Assembly (NCBI RefSeq): GCF_900105045.1
Contig: NZ_LT629739.1
Span: forward strand, 1,054,001-1,118,000
DNA length: 64,000 bases
From: Brevibacterium picturae
GTDB lineage: Bacteria > Actinomycetota > Actinomycetes > Actinomycetales > Brevibacteriaceae
Direction of reading: 5' to 3'
In this document: positions 44,163 to 53,232 of the stretch, piece after piece
Layout: every line of letters begins with the position of its first letter
How positions within the stretch are numbered: the stretch's first letter is position 1
Program-made: the position numbers and the translations under genes
Notes under the pieces: generated by a model
Database searches by the model: none
What the model was told of the DNA's origin: nothing
The model's input: the letters and a program-made list of their open reading frames with translations, nothing else

Positions 44163-44659
44163 ATGGGCCTCGAGCTCACAGGCTCCACCGCGGTTGCCGG
44201 CAAGCCGAGCGCGATCCTCATACTGTGTGTCAGCGCCCTGCCTGCGGTGATCGCGATACCACTGGTGGCTCATTTCCTGTCACGATGGGCATCCCGCCCC
44301 GGCGCGGCTATAGACCTGCTTATCGCCGGCGGTCCGGTAGGCGTCGCGGCGGTCCTGGGCGAGAACATCATTATCCTGACTCTCGCGCTTCTGATCTTCG
44401 TCGGCGGAATCGCGGCAGCCGCCCCGGCCATCGTCGAACTCATCCACCAACGAGCCGACGGCGCGATCGGCGCATCGACCGCGCTGTACACCGCCTCCAT
44501 GTTCCTCGGCACCAGCATCGGACCGCAGATCGCCGTACTGTTAGCACCCGGTGGATTTGCCATAATCGCGGGATCGCCGCTGCCTGCATTCTCGCCATCG
44601 GGGCGCTCTTGGTCAGGGCTGTCCGTCGCAGCCTGCGCGATAACCAAGACAGGAGATAG
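44163..44659 (+). pseudogene. MFS transporter C-terminal fragment, copy of the gene at 57574
   Basis: Encodes AVIAIPLVAHFLSRWASRPG, then ELIHQRADGAIGASTALYTA and MFLGTSIGPQIA, matching the second half of the intact MFS gene at 57574-58755 closely at DNA level as well. After GGFA the matching continues one frame over (ACILAIGALLVRAVR), so there is a frameshift near 44570. The N-terminal half is absent. Confidence 0.85.
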
Positions 44660-44819
44660 GACAATCAGTAACCGTGAGAATTCGTCCTCCGCTTAAGGGC
44701 CCGGTTGGGCTATCCGAACGGGTGAACGCCCGTAGTGCCGTTAGCTGCGTAGATCGCTATCGCTCCGATAGCCGTGCCCAAGCCGTCGCTGAGCACGAGC
44801 AACCTGCCAGCGAAGCTTT

Positions 44820-45155
44820 TCACTTCACCGCGTCGGAGCAACGGGCTCGGAGGTCGGCGGCGAGATCCTTGATCGGCGGCTCTGACATGGCGCGGTGGAA
44901 ACTAGCCCAATGCGCCTCTTGCAGATGCTTGGGCACGATCAGATCGAGGCTGTTACCGATGGTCTCATCCGCGCGGTATCCAAAGAGCGTCTCCGCTCCC
45001 CTATTCAATTGGCTGACCTCGCCATCGGTGTCAGCGATGATTACGGCATGTCCCATCGTTTCGATCATCTCATGTGCATTCTTGACGACGGCGGCCCGGA
45101 CTTTCACCTGTGTCCGCAAAGCCACGGTTGCGGGCCCACATGATCCCTTGCGCAT
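44820..45155 (-). pseudogene. PAS-domain protein, truncated
   Basis: The frame encodes IETMGHAVIIADTDGEVSQL, then GAETLFGYRADETIGNSLDL and HLQEAHWASFHRAM, a clear PAS domain of the S-box type. It ends about 20 residues later without the second half of the domain seen in intact proteins. ATG 45155 is the nearest start; the frame is open beyond it into the hydrolase on the other strand. Probably a remnant. Confidence 0.6.
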
Positions 45156-45182
45156 CGGTCCTCCGCGAAGCAGAGTAAAGAT

Positions 45183-46052
45183 ATGTTCGAAGAGTTCAGG
45201 GCCGAGATGGTCGACGCCGGCCGACTGGAATTGTTCGTCCGCCACGGCGGTGACGGCCCGCCTGTTCTGCTGCTGCACGGCCACCCCCGTACATCGGCCA
45301 CCTGGCATCGGGTCGCACCGCAGCTCGTCGAGCAGGGCTTCACGGTGGTGTGCGCCGACCTTCCCGGGTACGGCCGATCCGGCAAGCCCGCACCGATGCC
45401 GGACCACTCGGCTCATTCCAAGCGGGCCGGGGCCCAGGACCTGGTAACCGCCATGCACGAGCTGGGCCACGACCGATTCGCCGTCGTCGGCCACGACCGG
45501 GGCAGCTATAACGCCCTGCGGATGGCATTGGACCACCCAAACTCAGTTACTCGCGTGGCGTTGTTGGACTGCCTGCCGATCAGCGAGCACCTCAACCGCG
45601 CCGACGCCCGCTTTGCCACGGCGTGGTGGCACTGGTTCTTCTTCGCCCAGCCCGAACTGCCCGAGCCGGTCATCACCGCCGACCCGGACGCCTGGTATCG
45701 CGGCGACCCTGACTCGATGGGGCAGGAGAACTACGACGAGTGGCAGTCCGCCATCCACGACCCGGACGTCGTGCGCGGCATGCTGGAAGACTACCGGGCC
45801 GGAATCACCGTCGACGCCGACCACGAGCGGACTGATCGGGCAGCGGGGCGACGGGCACGGCAGCCGCTGCTGGTGCTGTGGTCCTTCCAGGACGATCTGG
45901 AGGACCTCTACGGAGATCCGCTGGCGATCTGGAAGGACTGGGCCGACCACGTCACGGGACATGGCATCGACTCCGGTCATCACATGGCTGAAGAAGCTCC
46001 CAACCAGCTCTCACGAGCGCTCGGCGACTTTCTCGCTGTAGAGTCCCGATGA
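45183..46052 (+). CDS. haloacetate dehalogenase-like alpha/beta hydrolase
   Basis: A 289-residue hydrolase. The oxyanion region is LLHGHPRTSATWH, the nucleophile elbow is GHDRGSYNALRMALDHP with Asp in place of Ser, and the catalytic His lies in GIDSGHHMAEEAP. WWHWFFFAQPELPEPVI resembles the substrate-cap of fluoroacetate dehalogenases. The second carboxylate-binding Arg of well-studied fluoroacetate dehalogenases (DRGxR) is Tyr here, so the substrate may differ. Two partial copies of this gene lie at 32079 and 47957. Confidence 0.85.
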   Translation: MFEEFRAEMVDAGRLELFVRHGGDGPPVLLLHGHPRTSATWHRVAPQLVEQGFTVVCADLPGYGRSGKPAPMPDHSAHSKRAGAQDLVTAMHELGHDRFAVVGHDRGSYNALRMALDHPNSVTRVALLDCLPISEHLNRADARFATAWWHWFFFAQPELPEPVITADPDAWYRGDPDSMGQENYDEWQSAIHDPDVVRGMLEDYRAGITVDADHERTDRAAGRRARQPLLVLWSFQDDLEDLYGDPLAIWKDWADHVTGHGIDSGHHMAEEAPNQLSRALGDFLAVESR

Positions 46053-46079
46053 GCTATCCCCGCTTCAGCACGGGAACCG

Positions 46080-46345
46080 TCATCGGGACAGTGTCGGATT
46101 CCACCTGGTCGTGGCGAGGTTGTCAGGGTGGAGTTCGGGGAAGTGTGCGCCTACGCCGATCGTGTGCCGGTCGGCGAGCCAGCGGCACAGCCGTTGACGG
46201 CTCTGCACGGCCAGCAAAGGGTCGACATCGCCCATGGAATGCCAGCCTGGCTCCTCCAGCTGAACGGGGTTGCATCCCGAGAAGTATAAGTCGCTTTCCA
46301 CAGGTGGCCCGGGGTGTGCACCGGCGTCAGCATCGCCATGATTCC
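46080..46345 (-). pseudogene. metallo-beta-lactamase-fold protein remnant
   Basis: On the minus strand, MLTPVHTPGH, a metal-binding strand motif, lies in one frame, and VDPLLAVQSRQRLCRWLADR with IGVGAHFPELHP, the family C-terminus, lies in another. The frames are broken between them and the N-terminal HxHxDH region is missing. The remaining 46053-46606 stretch contains nothing else that I can name. Confidence 0.55.
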
Positions 46346-46606
46346 GTCGCCGATGGACGTGTCTGCCCGGGTTCACGATCTCACTCGTCAAGATTTGATA
46401 GAGGGTGAGCCAGACATCGTGGAAGCGCCTACGGGTGACGACTGGTGAGATGGACCGGTCTGACTGGCGTTGCACCGCCGAGCACGGCGTCGGCTTCCAT
46501 CTGGTCATACAGAGGACCAGACTGTAACGAGACAGTACTGGTCCGGGTCCTCGGCGGCGGTGACACGGCCGGTCGGAACATGGAACAGCGGAACGAGGAT
46601 GGATCG

Positions 46607-47353
46607 ATGGGTCGGACACGGCGAGACGAGTCGCGTGGGCTGGGCTCGCGGTGGCGGAGGTGGTGGTCTCGGCCCTCAGCCGCCACGGACGTGGAGCCGC
46701 TGCTGAGGCTGGACGAGGCGCTGGCGGTGCTCGGACGCTGCCCGCACCATCCGCAGGGTCTCGTCCGGAGAGAAGCCGACACGGTTCCCGTCGCGTCGAT
46801 CGTCGGGACCCTGGCGCGCGGTGAGGACTTCGACCGGTTGTTCCGGCCCCTCAACCCCGCCCTGCGGGACCGGCGGGAACGCCTCGCTCGTGCCGGCGCG
46901 GCCGGCTTGTCCCCAGTGTCGTTGGTCCGGGTCGGCGAGCTGTACTTCGTCGACGACGGACATCACCGCGTCTCGATCGCACGAGCCCGGGACCAGCTCG
47001 CCGTCGACGCGCTCGTCCGCTCCGTCTGCACGGTCGCCTTCGCCTGCGCGTGCCTGACGCAGACGGATCTGCAGGTCAAGGCCGCCGAACGCCGCTTCCT
47101 GGAATGCGTGCCGCTGCCGGACCCGGCTCTGCGCGACGTGTGGCTCGATGACCCCGCCGACTACGAGGTGCTCGCGGCTGCCGCGCGCCGCTGGAGCGCC
47201 CAGCACGGCAGCACCGCCGTCGCCGAGGACGAGGGTGCCCTTGACCCTGCGGTCGCGGCCGCCTGGTGGCGACACCACGTCGTCCCGCTGGCACACAGGA
47301 ATGGATGCGACGGAGCCGGGAGCATCGCCGCGGCCTATCTGTGCATCCACTGA
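46607..47353 (+). CDS. ParB-superfamily-like protein of unknown role
   Basis: A 248-residue basic-to-acidic protein. Residues 101-140, VSLVRVGELYFVDDGHHRVSIARA, resemble the ParB/Srx fold box (DGHHR) used by ParB-like nucleases and related ATP-binding proteins. The C-terminal half has a Cys pair (CTVAFACACL) and the end WWRHHVVPLAHRNG. ATG 46607 has GAGGA at usable spacing; ATG 46580 is the alternative. No chromosome-partition partner is nearby, so a partition role is not supported. Confidence 0.62.
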   Translation: MGRTRRDESRGLGSRWRRWWSRPSAATDVEPLLRLDEALAVLGRCPHHPQGLVRREADTVPVASIVGTLARGEDFDRLFRPLNPALRDRRERLARAGAAGLSPVSLVRVGELYFVDDGHHRVSIARARDQLAVDALVRSVCTVAFACACLTQTDLQVKAAERRFLECVPLPDPALRDVWLDDPADYEVLAAAARRWSAQHGSTAVAEDEGALDPAVAAAWWRHHVVPLAHRNGCDGAGSIAAAYLCIH

Positions 47354-47552
47354 CCTTCCCAGGGCCGCGTCCTCTGCTCTGACGTGGATCGAGGATCGCA
47401 GAGATTCGCTTCCGCATGGGCGCGCAATATGTCAGGCCGCTGCGGATGCCATAGTTTTCCGGCAGCGGTATCCCGTGCCGTAAACCGATCCCCCTGCGAG
47501 CACTCGAACGCGGGAAGCCCGCGCCCCGTTAAACGGCGACTATCGTGGTGGT

Positions 47553-47918
47553 ATGAGTTTTAAGGAACTATTGGACTTGGAACACCAGGGTTGGCAGTCG
47601 CTGTGCAACGGCAGTGGGTCCGACTTCTACGGTCACCTGATGACCGACGACGGCGTAATGGTCCTGGCTCACGGCCAGGTGTTCAGCCGACAAGACGTCG
47701 TCGACTCGCTCAGCGAAGCGCCGCCGTGGCGCACCTACGAAATTGACGAGGAACGGCTGATCCCGCTCGGAGATTCCGCCGCTGTGTTGGTCTACCGCGG
47801 CAAGGCGTACCGCGAGGACTCGTCTCCTGCGTTCATCGGGTGGATGGCTAGCACATACGTCCGGGGAGACGACGGCTGGGCACTCGCCTCCTACCAGCAA
47901 ACGCCAGTTCCGGAGTGA
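47553..47918 (+). CDS. NTF2-like (SnoaL/DUF4440) protein
   Basis: A 121-residue small cone-fold protein: LLDLEHQGWQSLCNGSGSDF at the N-terminus, then HLMTDDGVMVLAHGQVFSRQ and TYVRGDDGWALASYQQTP. Such proteins are isomerases, dehydratases or stress proteins; the specific role is unknown. No operon partner is visible. Confidence 0.75.
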   Translation: MSFKELLDLEHQGWQSLCNGSGSDFYGHLMTDDGVMVLAHGQVFSRQDVVDSLSEAPPWRTYEIDEERLIPLGDSAAVLVYRGKAYREDSSPAFIGWMASTYVRGDDGWALASYQQTPVPE

Positions 47919-47956
47919 TCACGGCTCGCTGAAGGATCCGCCCGCGTCGACGAGAC

Positions 47957-48100
47957 TATGACGGTCCCTTGCGGACCTGGCGAGACTGGGCCAACTCCGT
48001 TACCGACCATGGAATCGACTTTTGTCACCACATGGTCGAGCAAACTAGTACCCTGCTCGCACGAGCAATCGGCGGTTTCCTCGCCACAGAGACGCGCTGA
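47957..48100 (+). pseudogene. haloacetate dehalogenase-like hydrolase, C-terminal fragment
   Basis: The frame encodes WRDWANSVTDHGIDFCHHMV, then LLARAIGGFLATETR and stop, aligned with the last 45 residues of the hydrolase at 45183, including the catalytic His region. No start or N-terminal part is present. It is the third copy in the window. Confidence 0.82.
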
Positions 48101-48128
48101 ACCATCGGGTTATGAGCAGTTAGTCGGA

Positions 48129-49037
48129 TTACCGGCAGTCATTCGCAACGTCGCGCAGGACGGACACACCTGCCGCGATGGCGGGATGATTACTACTGCC
48201 ACGGCGGACACTGGCAAGAATCTGCCTACCGGGGGCAGACGGACCAGTCAAAGGCACTCGGATGACAGCATGTGAGGCAGGAATCGGGACGATGCGCGGG
48301 AGCAGGCACACGCCGAGTCCGGCTGCGACGAGCGCGGAGACGGCATACCACTCCTTAGCCTGATGCGTGATATTCGGGGTGAACCCAGCTGCGGCGCAGG
48401 CCACAGACAGGAGGGTGTAGCTGTCGTTGTCGTGACGCTTGACGATCCAGGACTCCTCGCCGGCGTCAGCAAGGTTCACTCCCCCAGTTTGCGCGAGTTT
48501 GTGGCCGACGGGCAGGAGGAGGTCCTGCGGGTCGTTGAGGACGGGCTGCTGCTCGAACCGTTCGTCGGTCGGTGGTGGCGCATCGAGAGTCGGGAGGACC
48601 AATGCGATATCGGCCTCATCGCTCAGCAGAAGGCGGTAGCAGTCAGCGCTCTCCTCTTCCCGCAGCAGAACCTGCAGGTGGGAGTGCCGTGCTTGCAGGC
48701 AGGTGGTCGCCGGGGCCGCCAGCGCCGCGATCGCCGAGGAGACCCCGCAGATCCGTAGGGTTCCGCGGAGGCTGTCAGTGGTCGCAGCGAGTTCGGCTCG
48801 CGCCTGTTCCCACTGCGCTTGGATAGTGTTCGCGTGCGTGAGCAGGATGAGCGCGGCTGGTGTGAGGTGGACGCGTCGTCCCTGATGTTCGAGGAGCTCG
48901 GTGCCGAGGTCGTGGGCGAGCTGGCCGATCTGCTGGGACACGGCCGAGGGCGTGAAATTGAGAGCCGTCGCCGCCGCGGTGACCGTTCCGTGCTCGGCCA
49001 CCGCCGCCAGCGCGCGCAGTCTGCGGAGATCGATCAT
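48129..49037 (-). CDS. LysR-family transcriptional regulator
   Basis: The 302-residue regulator has the N-terminal helix-turn-helix LRALAAVAEHGTVTAAATAL, then FTPSAVSQQIGQLAHDLG, and a periplasmic-binding-like effector domain (ADIALVLPTLDAP, GLGVCLLPRIV). It is divergent from the EamA-arginase pair with 73 bp between, and TTTCT-TTC-AGAAA at 49055-49067 is a possible LysR half-site pair. Confidence 0.88.
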   Translation of the reverse strand: MIDLRRLRALAAVAEHGTVTAAATALNFTPSAVSQQIGQLAHDLGTELLEHQGRRVHLTPAALILLTHANTIQAQWEQARAELAATTDSLRGTLRICGVSSAIAALAAPATTCLQARHSHLQVLLREEESADCYRLLLSDEADIALVLPTLDAPPPTDERFEQQPVLNDPQDLLLPVGHKLAQTGGVNLADAGEESWIVKRHDNDSYTLLSVACAAAGFTPNITHQAKEWYAVSALVAAGLGVCLLPRIVPIPASHAVIRVPLTGPSAPGRQILASVRRGSSNHPAIAAGVSVLRDVANDCR

Positions 49038-49110
49038 GTAGCAATTCTAGGTGTTTTCTTTCAGAAAGGATCGCTGGACCTACACAAACCACGTTCTCCA
49101 CACTGAACAT

Positions 49111-50061
49111 ATGACCAGGTTTCCCGCCCCATTGCTGGTGCTGTGCAGCGTACTGAGCGTCCAGTTCGGCCAGGCGATCGGCAAGAGCCTCTTCGGGCCG
49201 GTTGGGCCCGGCGGCGTTGTCGCCTTGCGGCTCGGTCTGGCCGCACTCGTCCTCCTGCTGATCTACCGCCCTGCCCTGCCGCGCGGTCGCACAAACGTGG
49301 TCCTGGTGCTTGGTTTCGGCACCGCGATCGCGGGGATGAATCTGGTCTATCCGGCGATGCAGTACCTGCCACTGGGGCTGGCAACGTCTCTGTAGCTGCT
49401 CGGGCCCATCATGCTCGCGCTACTCACCTCTCGCCGCCTGCTCGATATCGGGTTCGCCGCCCTCGCCTGTCTCGGCGTCTGGCTGTTCCATTCCCCGGCG
49501 GGGGCCCACTACGCGCTGCCGGGCATTCTGTTGGCCCTGGCATCCGGGGCGGCGATGGCCACGTATCTTCTGCTGAGCCGGCGAGCCGGTGCCAGCAACG
49601 TCACGGCCGCGCCACTGGTCTGGGCCGTCACCTGGGCCGCCGTGCTGACCGTGCCCAATGGCATCGTCGAAAGCGGTACCGCCCTTCTCAACGCCCGCGT
49701 GCTGGGCGTCGGGCTGATCGTGGCCGTCCTGGCCGCGGTACTGCCCTACTCCCTTGAACTGGTGGCCTTGCGCCGCATTCCGCCGCGGATCGTCGGGATC
49801 CTCCAGAGCCTCGAGCCCGCCGCGGCCGGGCTTGCCGGCACGATCATCCTGGCCGAGCACCTGGACGCCCTGCAGTGGCTCGCACTCGTCTGCGTCGGCG
49901 CTGCCAGCGCCGGCACCGTGGCCGGTCTCCGACGCCGGAAGTCTCCGGCCACCGACCGGACGAGTGTGCAGAATGGAATATTGACCCACGGGCCGACCAT
50001 AGGTCCCGCAGAACGCAAACGACACTGCACACGGCAGAACATAACCGAAACGGAGGACTGA
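49111..50061 (+). pseudogene. EamA (RhtA-like) exporter interrupted by an in-frame TAG
   Basis: A 316-residue ten-segment EamA/DMT transporter reading MTRFPAPLLVLCSVLSVQFG to the end, interrupted by TAG at 49393-49395 (codon 95), in PLGLATSL-stop-LLGPIM. Family members usually have Glu or Ala at this place, so one GAG to TAG change is the likely cause. Reading resumes in the same frame, and ATG 49411 could restart translation of the last 216 residues. The arginase-family gene overlaps the stop by ATGA, so the pair was originally coupled. Confidence 0.78.
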
Positions 50062-50984
50062 TGACCGTGATCAATGTGATCGGCGTTCCCAGCAGCGCGG
50101 GCAGCTACTCGGCCGGTCAAGAGCAAGCGCCGACGGCGCTACGAGCGGCACGTCTGATCGAGGCGCTCACCGGTGCGGGCAACGACGTCCGCGACCGCGG
50201 CGACCTGACCGAGCAGACGTGGAGTCCTGACCGCGACCGACCCTTCGCCCAGAACCTGACCGAGGTCGTGCAGTCCGTGCAGGAACTCACAACGGCAGCC
50301 GCCGATCTGCTCACCACGGATGAGCGGCTCCTCGTCCTGGGCGGGAACTGCACGGTCGCGCTCGGGACCTGTGCCGGCCTGCGGCGCGCCAGTGGCGAAC
50401 CGGGCCTGGTCTACATCGACCGCCACTTCGACCTCAACACCCCCGACAGCACCACCGAGGGAGCACTTGACTGGATGGGTCTAGCCCACGCTCTGGACCT
50501 GGACGGGGCCGCAGACGAACTGGTCGCCGCCCTCGGCCCCCGACCGCTGCTGCGACCGGACCGGCTGTCCTTCCTCGGCGTGGACGCGACCCAGGCCACC
50601 GACTGGGAACGGACGCAGGTCGAGCGACTCGGCCTGCACGTCGTGCCACAGGCCGACCTCATGCAGGCACCAGCCCGGGCCGCGGCCGCAGCACAGGAGG
50701 CCCTCTTGCCCGGACCGTTCGCCGTGCATATTGATGTTGATGTGTTCGACTTCATCGACGCGCCCATGGCCGAAAACGTCAACGGCCGCAATAGCGGCTC
50801 CACGATCGAGCAACTCGAACAAGCTCTTGCCCAGCTGTGGCGGCACCCAAACTGCCGGGCACTGTCCATCGGGGAACTCAACCCCGTGCACGCCGCCGCT
50901 GACCCCGACGCTCTCCCCCGCTTCATCGCAGCACTGGCCAGGGCGCTGACTCCGGCGGCTCGCAACGTGAAGGAGTGGCGTTGA
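50061..50984 (+). CDS. arginase/agmatinase family protein with altered metal motif
   Basis: The 307-residue protein has the three ureohydrolase motifs: LVLGGNCTVALG (normally GGDH), YIDRHFDLNTP (DAHxD), and HIDVDVFDF (SxDxDxxDP). The first metal-ligand His is Cys and the Asp is Asn; the remaining Asp and His ligands are in place. It might have changed metal use or activity. Start ATG 50061 overlaps the EamA stop. With an exporter and LysR neighbour the locus may handle basic amino acids, which is inference. Confidence 0.8.
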   Translation: MTVINVIGVPSSAGSYSAGQEQAPTALRAARLIEALTGAGNDVRDRGDLTEQTWSPDRDRPFAQNLTEVVQSVQELTTAAADLLTTDERLLVLGGNCTVALGTCAGLRRASGEPGLVYIDRHFDLNTPDSTTEGALDWMGLAHALDLDGAADELVAALGPRPLLRPDRLSFLGVDATQATDWERTQVERLGLHVVPQADLMQAPARAAAAAQEALLPGPFAVHIDVDVFDFIDAPMAENVNGRNSGSTIEQLEQALAQLWRHPNCRALSIGELNPVHAAADPDALPRFIAALARALTPAARNVKEWR

Positions 50985-51018
50985 CAAATCGTTTTGGCGT
51001 TCGCAGACTCTGAAGTCG

Positions 51019-51384
51019 CTATTGCGGATAGGACTTGCCCCAGGCGTTGATCTGGTCGACGATGGGCGCGAGCGAGTCACCGAGTGGCGTCAACGAGTAC
51101 TCGACTTTCGGTGGAACCTCGGCGTAGACCTCACGCCGGACGATGCCGTCTTCTTCGAGTTCGCGCAGCTGACGGGTGAGGCTACGGGGCGGTGCCAAGG
51201 GCAGCGCCCGGCACAGCTGACCGTAACGATATGGCTTCTCAAGCAGGTGCTTCACAATGGTGAGCTTCCAGGCCCCACCCAGCACCGCTGTCGCTACCTC
51301 CACCGGGCAGACCCTGGTCGCGGTTTCTACCGGTTTCCGCACCTGGTGTCCCTTCGCACTGTTAATTTCGGCCGTTATGGCCAC
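51019..51384 (-). CDS. HxlR-family transcriptional regulator
   Basis: A 121-residue winged-helix protein with the family hallmark CPVEVATAVLGGAWKLTIVK, then PRSLTRQLRELEEDGIVRRE and VEYSLTPLGDSLAPIVDQIN. The conserved Cys suggests electrophile or redox sensing. GTG 51384 is the best start. It is divergent from a quinone reductase with 48 bp between, the usual YodB-like arrangement. Confidence 0.86.
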   Translation of the reverse strand: MAITAEINSAKGHQVRKPVETATRVCPVEVATAVLGGAWKLTIVKHLLEKPYRYGQLCRALPLAPPRSLTRQLRELEEDGIVRREVYAEVPPKVEYSLTPLGDSLAPIVDQINAWGKSYPQ

Positions 51385-51432
51385 TCTTGACTGTACTACC
51401 GTCAGTGGATGTTGGCTGTCAGGATGGAACGC

Positions 51433-52227
51433 ATGGACGACCCAAAGACAGTGTTCTGGCTCAGCGCCCACCCCGAACCCCGTTCCCTGAATGGTCAGCT
51501 TCGCAGGATGGGAATCAAGCATCTCAAATCGACAGGCCACCACGTGGTGGAGTCTGACCTCTACGCGATGGGATGGGATCCCGTCGTTCGCGGCGACGGG
51601 CTGGTCGAGGCCGGCCAGCGGTTTGACCCGACCGGCGACACCAAGCGGGCATACATCGAAGGCAGTCTGCCCTCCGACGTCCGGGGAGAGCAGGCGAAGC
51701 TCCAGGACGCCGATGCCGTGGTGGTGCAGTTTCCGTTGTGGTGGTATGCCGTGCCGGCGATCCTGAAGGGATGGTTCGATAGGGTGCTGGTCAGTGGGTT
51801 CGCCTTCGGCAAGGATCCGGATACCGGGCAGCGGCTGCGGTTCGAGAAGGGCCCATTCCAGGGGAAGCGCGTACTGGTGCTGGTCACTCTGGGCGATCGA
51901 CCGCGCGCGATCGGACCGAGGGGCAAGAGCGGGGAACTGTGCGAGCTGCTGTTCGGGCTCCTGCACGGAACCTTCGCCTACACCGGCATGGTCGTGTTGC
52001 CGCCGATGGCCTTCCCCAGCGCCGACTTCACGGATAACGAGTCATACGCAGACATGGAACATGCGCTGCACGATCGGTTGGACCAGCTATTTGAGACTCA
52101 GCCCATTCACTACCGTCCACAGTTCCAAGGCGACTACACCGAGGAATGGGAACTGGTCCCAGAGGTCCGCCCGGGCGAGACCGGCCTGTCAACGCACGTC
52201 ATTGATGACCACGAGCGGCCCTCGTAG
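51433..52227 (+). CDS. NAD(P)H-dependent quinone oxidoreductase, flavodoxin-like
   Basis: A 264-residue flavoprotein: FWLSAHPEPRSLNGQLRRMG for FMN/FAD phosphate binding, DADAVVVQFPLWWYAVPAILKGWFDRV, which is the NQO1/KefF-type signature, and GRVLV-like sheet segments. It reduces quinones or aldehydes by two electrons. ATG 51433 is preferred; 51409 and 51424 are alternatives. The divergent HxlR gene is the likely regulator. Confidence 0.86.
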   Translation: MDDPKTVFWLSAHPEPRSLNGQLRRMGIKHLKSTGHHVVESDLYAMGWDPVVRGDGLVEAGQRFDPTGDTKRAYIEGSLPSDVRGEQAKLQDADAVVVQFPLWWYAVPAILKGWFDRVLVSGFAFGKDPDTGQRLRFEKGPFQGKRVLVLVTLGDRPRAIGPRGKSGELCELLFGLLHGTFAYTGMVVLPPMAFPSADFTDNESYADMEHALHDRLDQLFETQPIHYRPQFQGDYTEEWELVPEVRPGETGLSTHVIDDHERPS

Positions 52228-52573
52228 CTCGGCCCCAGTCCCCCGGCCCTTCACCGGACTTCGAGCGTGGTCAAGGCACTGTGACGCCTCACGCGGCGAT
52301 TGTTCAGCCGCGATGTACTCAAGTACGGCGGTTAGACACTAAGTGTCGCTAGTTGTTGGAAAACGCTTCGCACCTGGGCGGACACAGGACGCACCACCTG
52401 AGCATTTAGCGGTGGTGACCCGGAGGGGTGTGACCCAGAGTATATACGCGGGCTGACCTTCAGTTTCATGCGTGAGCGGGCATACTGAGGTGTGCTTCAA
52501 GGAGCGTTTGTGCTTCGATAGACTCCTCTGCACCGAGGTCGGAACGGTGCCTCCTCGAGTCACTTCGATGAAA
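52228..52573. other. 346-bp region with hairpins, no gene
   Basis: CGCGGC (52292-52297) and GCCGCG (52307-52312) form a stem with a 9-base loop that may terminate the quinone reductase transcript. GACACT-A-AGTGTC (52335-52347) is a second perfect dyad. No coding sequence is evident. Confidence 0.45.
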
Positions 52574-52909
52574 TCATGCCGTGGCGAGCTCGCGGACGTA
52601 GGTACGCTGCTGCTCGATGTGCACCTCGATTACGCCGGCGCGGGCCAGGCGCTCCAGGGTCTCGATCGACGGTGCGACGTCACCACCCTCCAGTCGTGCC
52701 ACGTGCGGCTGCCTCCAACCCAGCATGACCCCGAACGCTGTCTGAGTCAGTTCTTGCTCACTGCGGTAGTGAACGACCGCCAGGCTCACCTCGTTCGCCA
52801 GCGCGAGACGATCGGCCTCGGCCGCGTACTCAGAATCAGTCTCCCGGCGCTCGCGGACGATCTCGCCGTGGCTCTTCAAGTCGGACAGCTTCATGATCAT
52901 CACCTTCAT
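52574..52909 (-). CDS. higA: HigA-like helix-turn-helix antitoxin
   Basis: A 111-residue protein starting at ATG 52909. The XRE helix-turn-helix is LTQTAFGVMLGWRQPHVARL, after an N-terminal helical region SHGEIVRERRETDSEYAAE. It overlaps the toxin stop by ATGA, giving the toxin-first order typical of HigBA. The antitoxin would neutralise the upstream gene and repress the shared promoter. Confidence 0.8.
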   Translation of the reverse strand: MKVMIMKLSDLKSHGEIVRERRETDSEYAAEADRLALANEVSLAVVHYRSEQELTQTAFGVMLGWRQPHVARLEGGDVAPSIETLERLARAGVIEVHIEQQRTYVRELATA

Positions 52910-53232
52910 TCCTCGATCTGGTCTAATCGTCGTTCGGCGGCCCGGCATGCCCGAACGAAGCCTTTGGGGTCGTACTCCGCCTCGGGACCGTAGGCCCCGA
53001 CGACGAAAGTGTCGCCGAACTGTCTGTACAAGGCTCGTGTGATGCTTCGCCCGCCCCGAGGGCGTAGCTCTCTGAGTTTATCGGCTCCCTTCACCCCACT
53101 GTTGTGCGGGAATGGCAGCTTCGGTCCAAGCAGCTCCAGTTTCGCGATCGCGTTGTCGACTGCCACGGCCTCTCGAGCACTGAGTTTTCTATGCTCGTCC
53201 TCGGCGTCCGGGTGGTCGACTACGCTCCACAT
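52906..53232 (-). CDS. higB: HigB/RelE-like toxin (phage Gp49-like family)
   Basis: A 108-residue basic protein. The core KLELLGPKLPFPHNSGVKG, then LRELRPRGGRSITRALYRQF and VVGAYGPEAEYDPKGFVRAC, matches Gp49-like/HigB ribosome-dependent mRNA interferases. The frame is open upstream, but ATG 53232 (MWSVVDHPD) matches family length. AT-rich ATATACCATGCGTGTTATAT just upstream is the likely promoter/operator. Confidence 0.82.
   Translation of the reverse strand: MWSVVDHPDAEDEHRKLSAREAVAVDNAIAKLELLGPKLPFPHNSGVKGADKLRELRPRGGRSITRALYRQFGDTFVVGAYGPEAEYDPKGFVRACRAAERRLDQIEE

Noticed and set aside
46429..46854. Minus-strand gene opposite the ParB-like gene
   Set aside because: Ser/Arg-rich frame with no motif; the plus-strand frame carries the DGHHR box.
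46607..47353. Chromosome partition protein ParB
   Set aside because: Only a short ParB-like box is present; no helix-turn-helix, ParA gene or parS-like sites are nearby.
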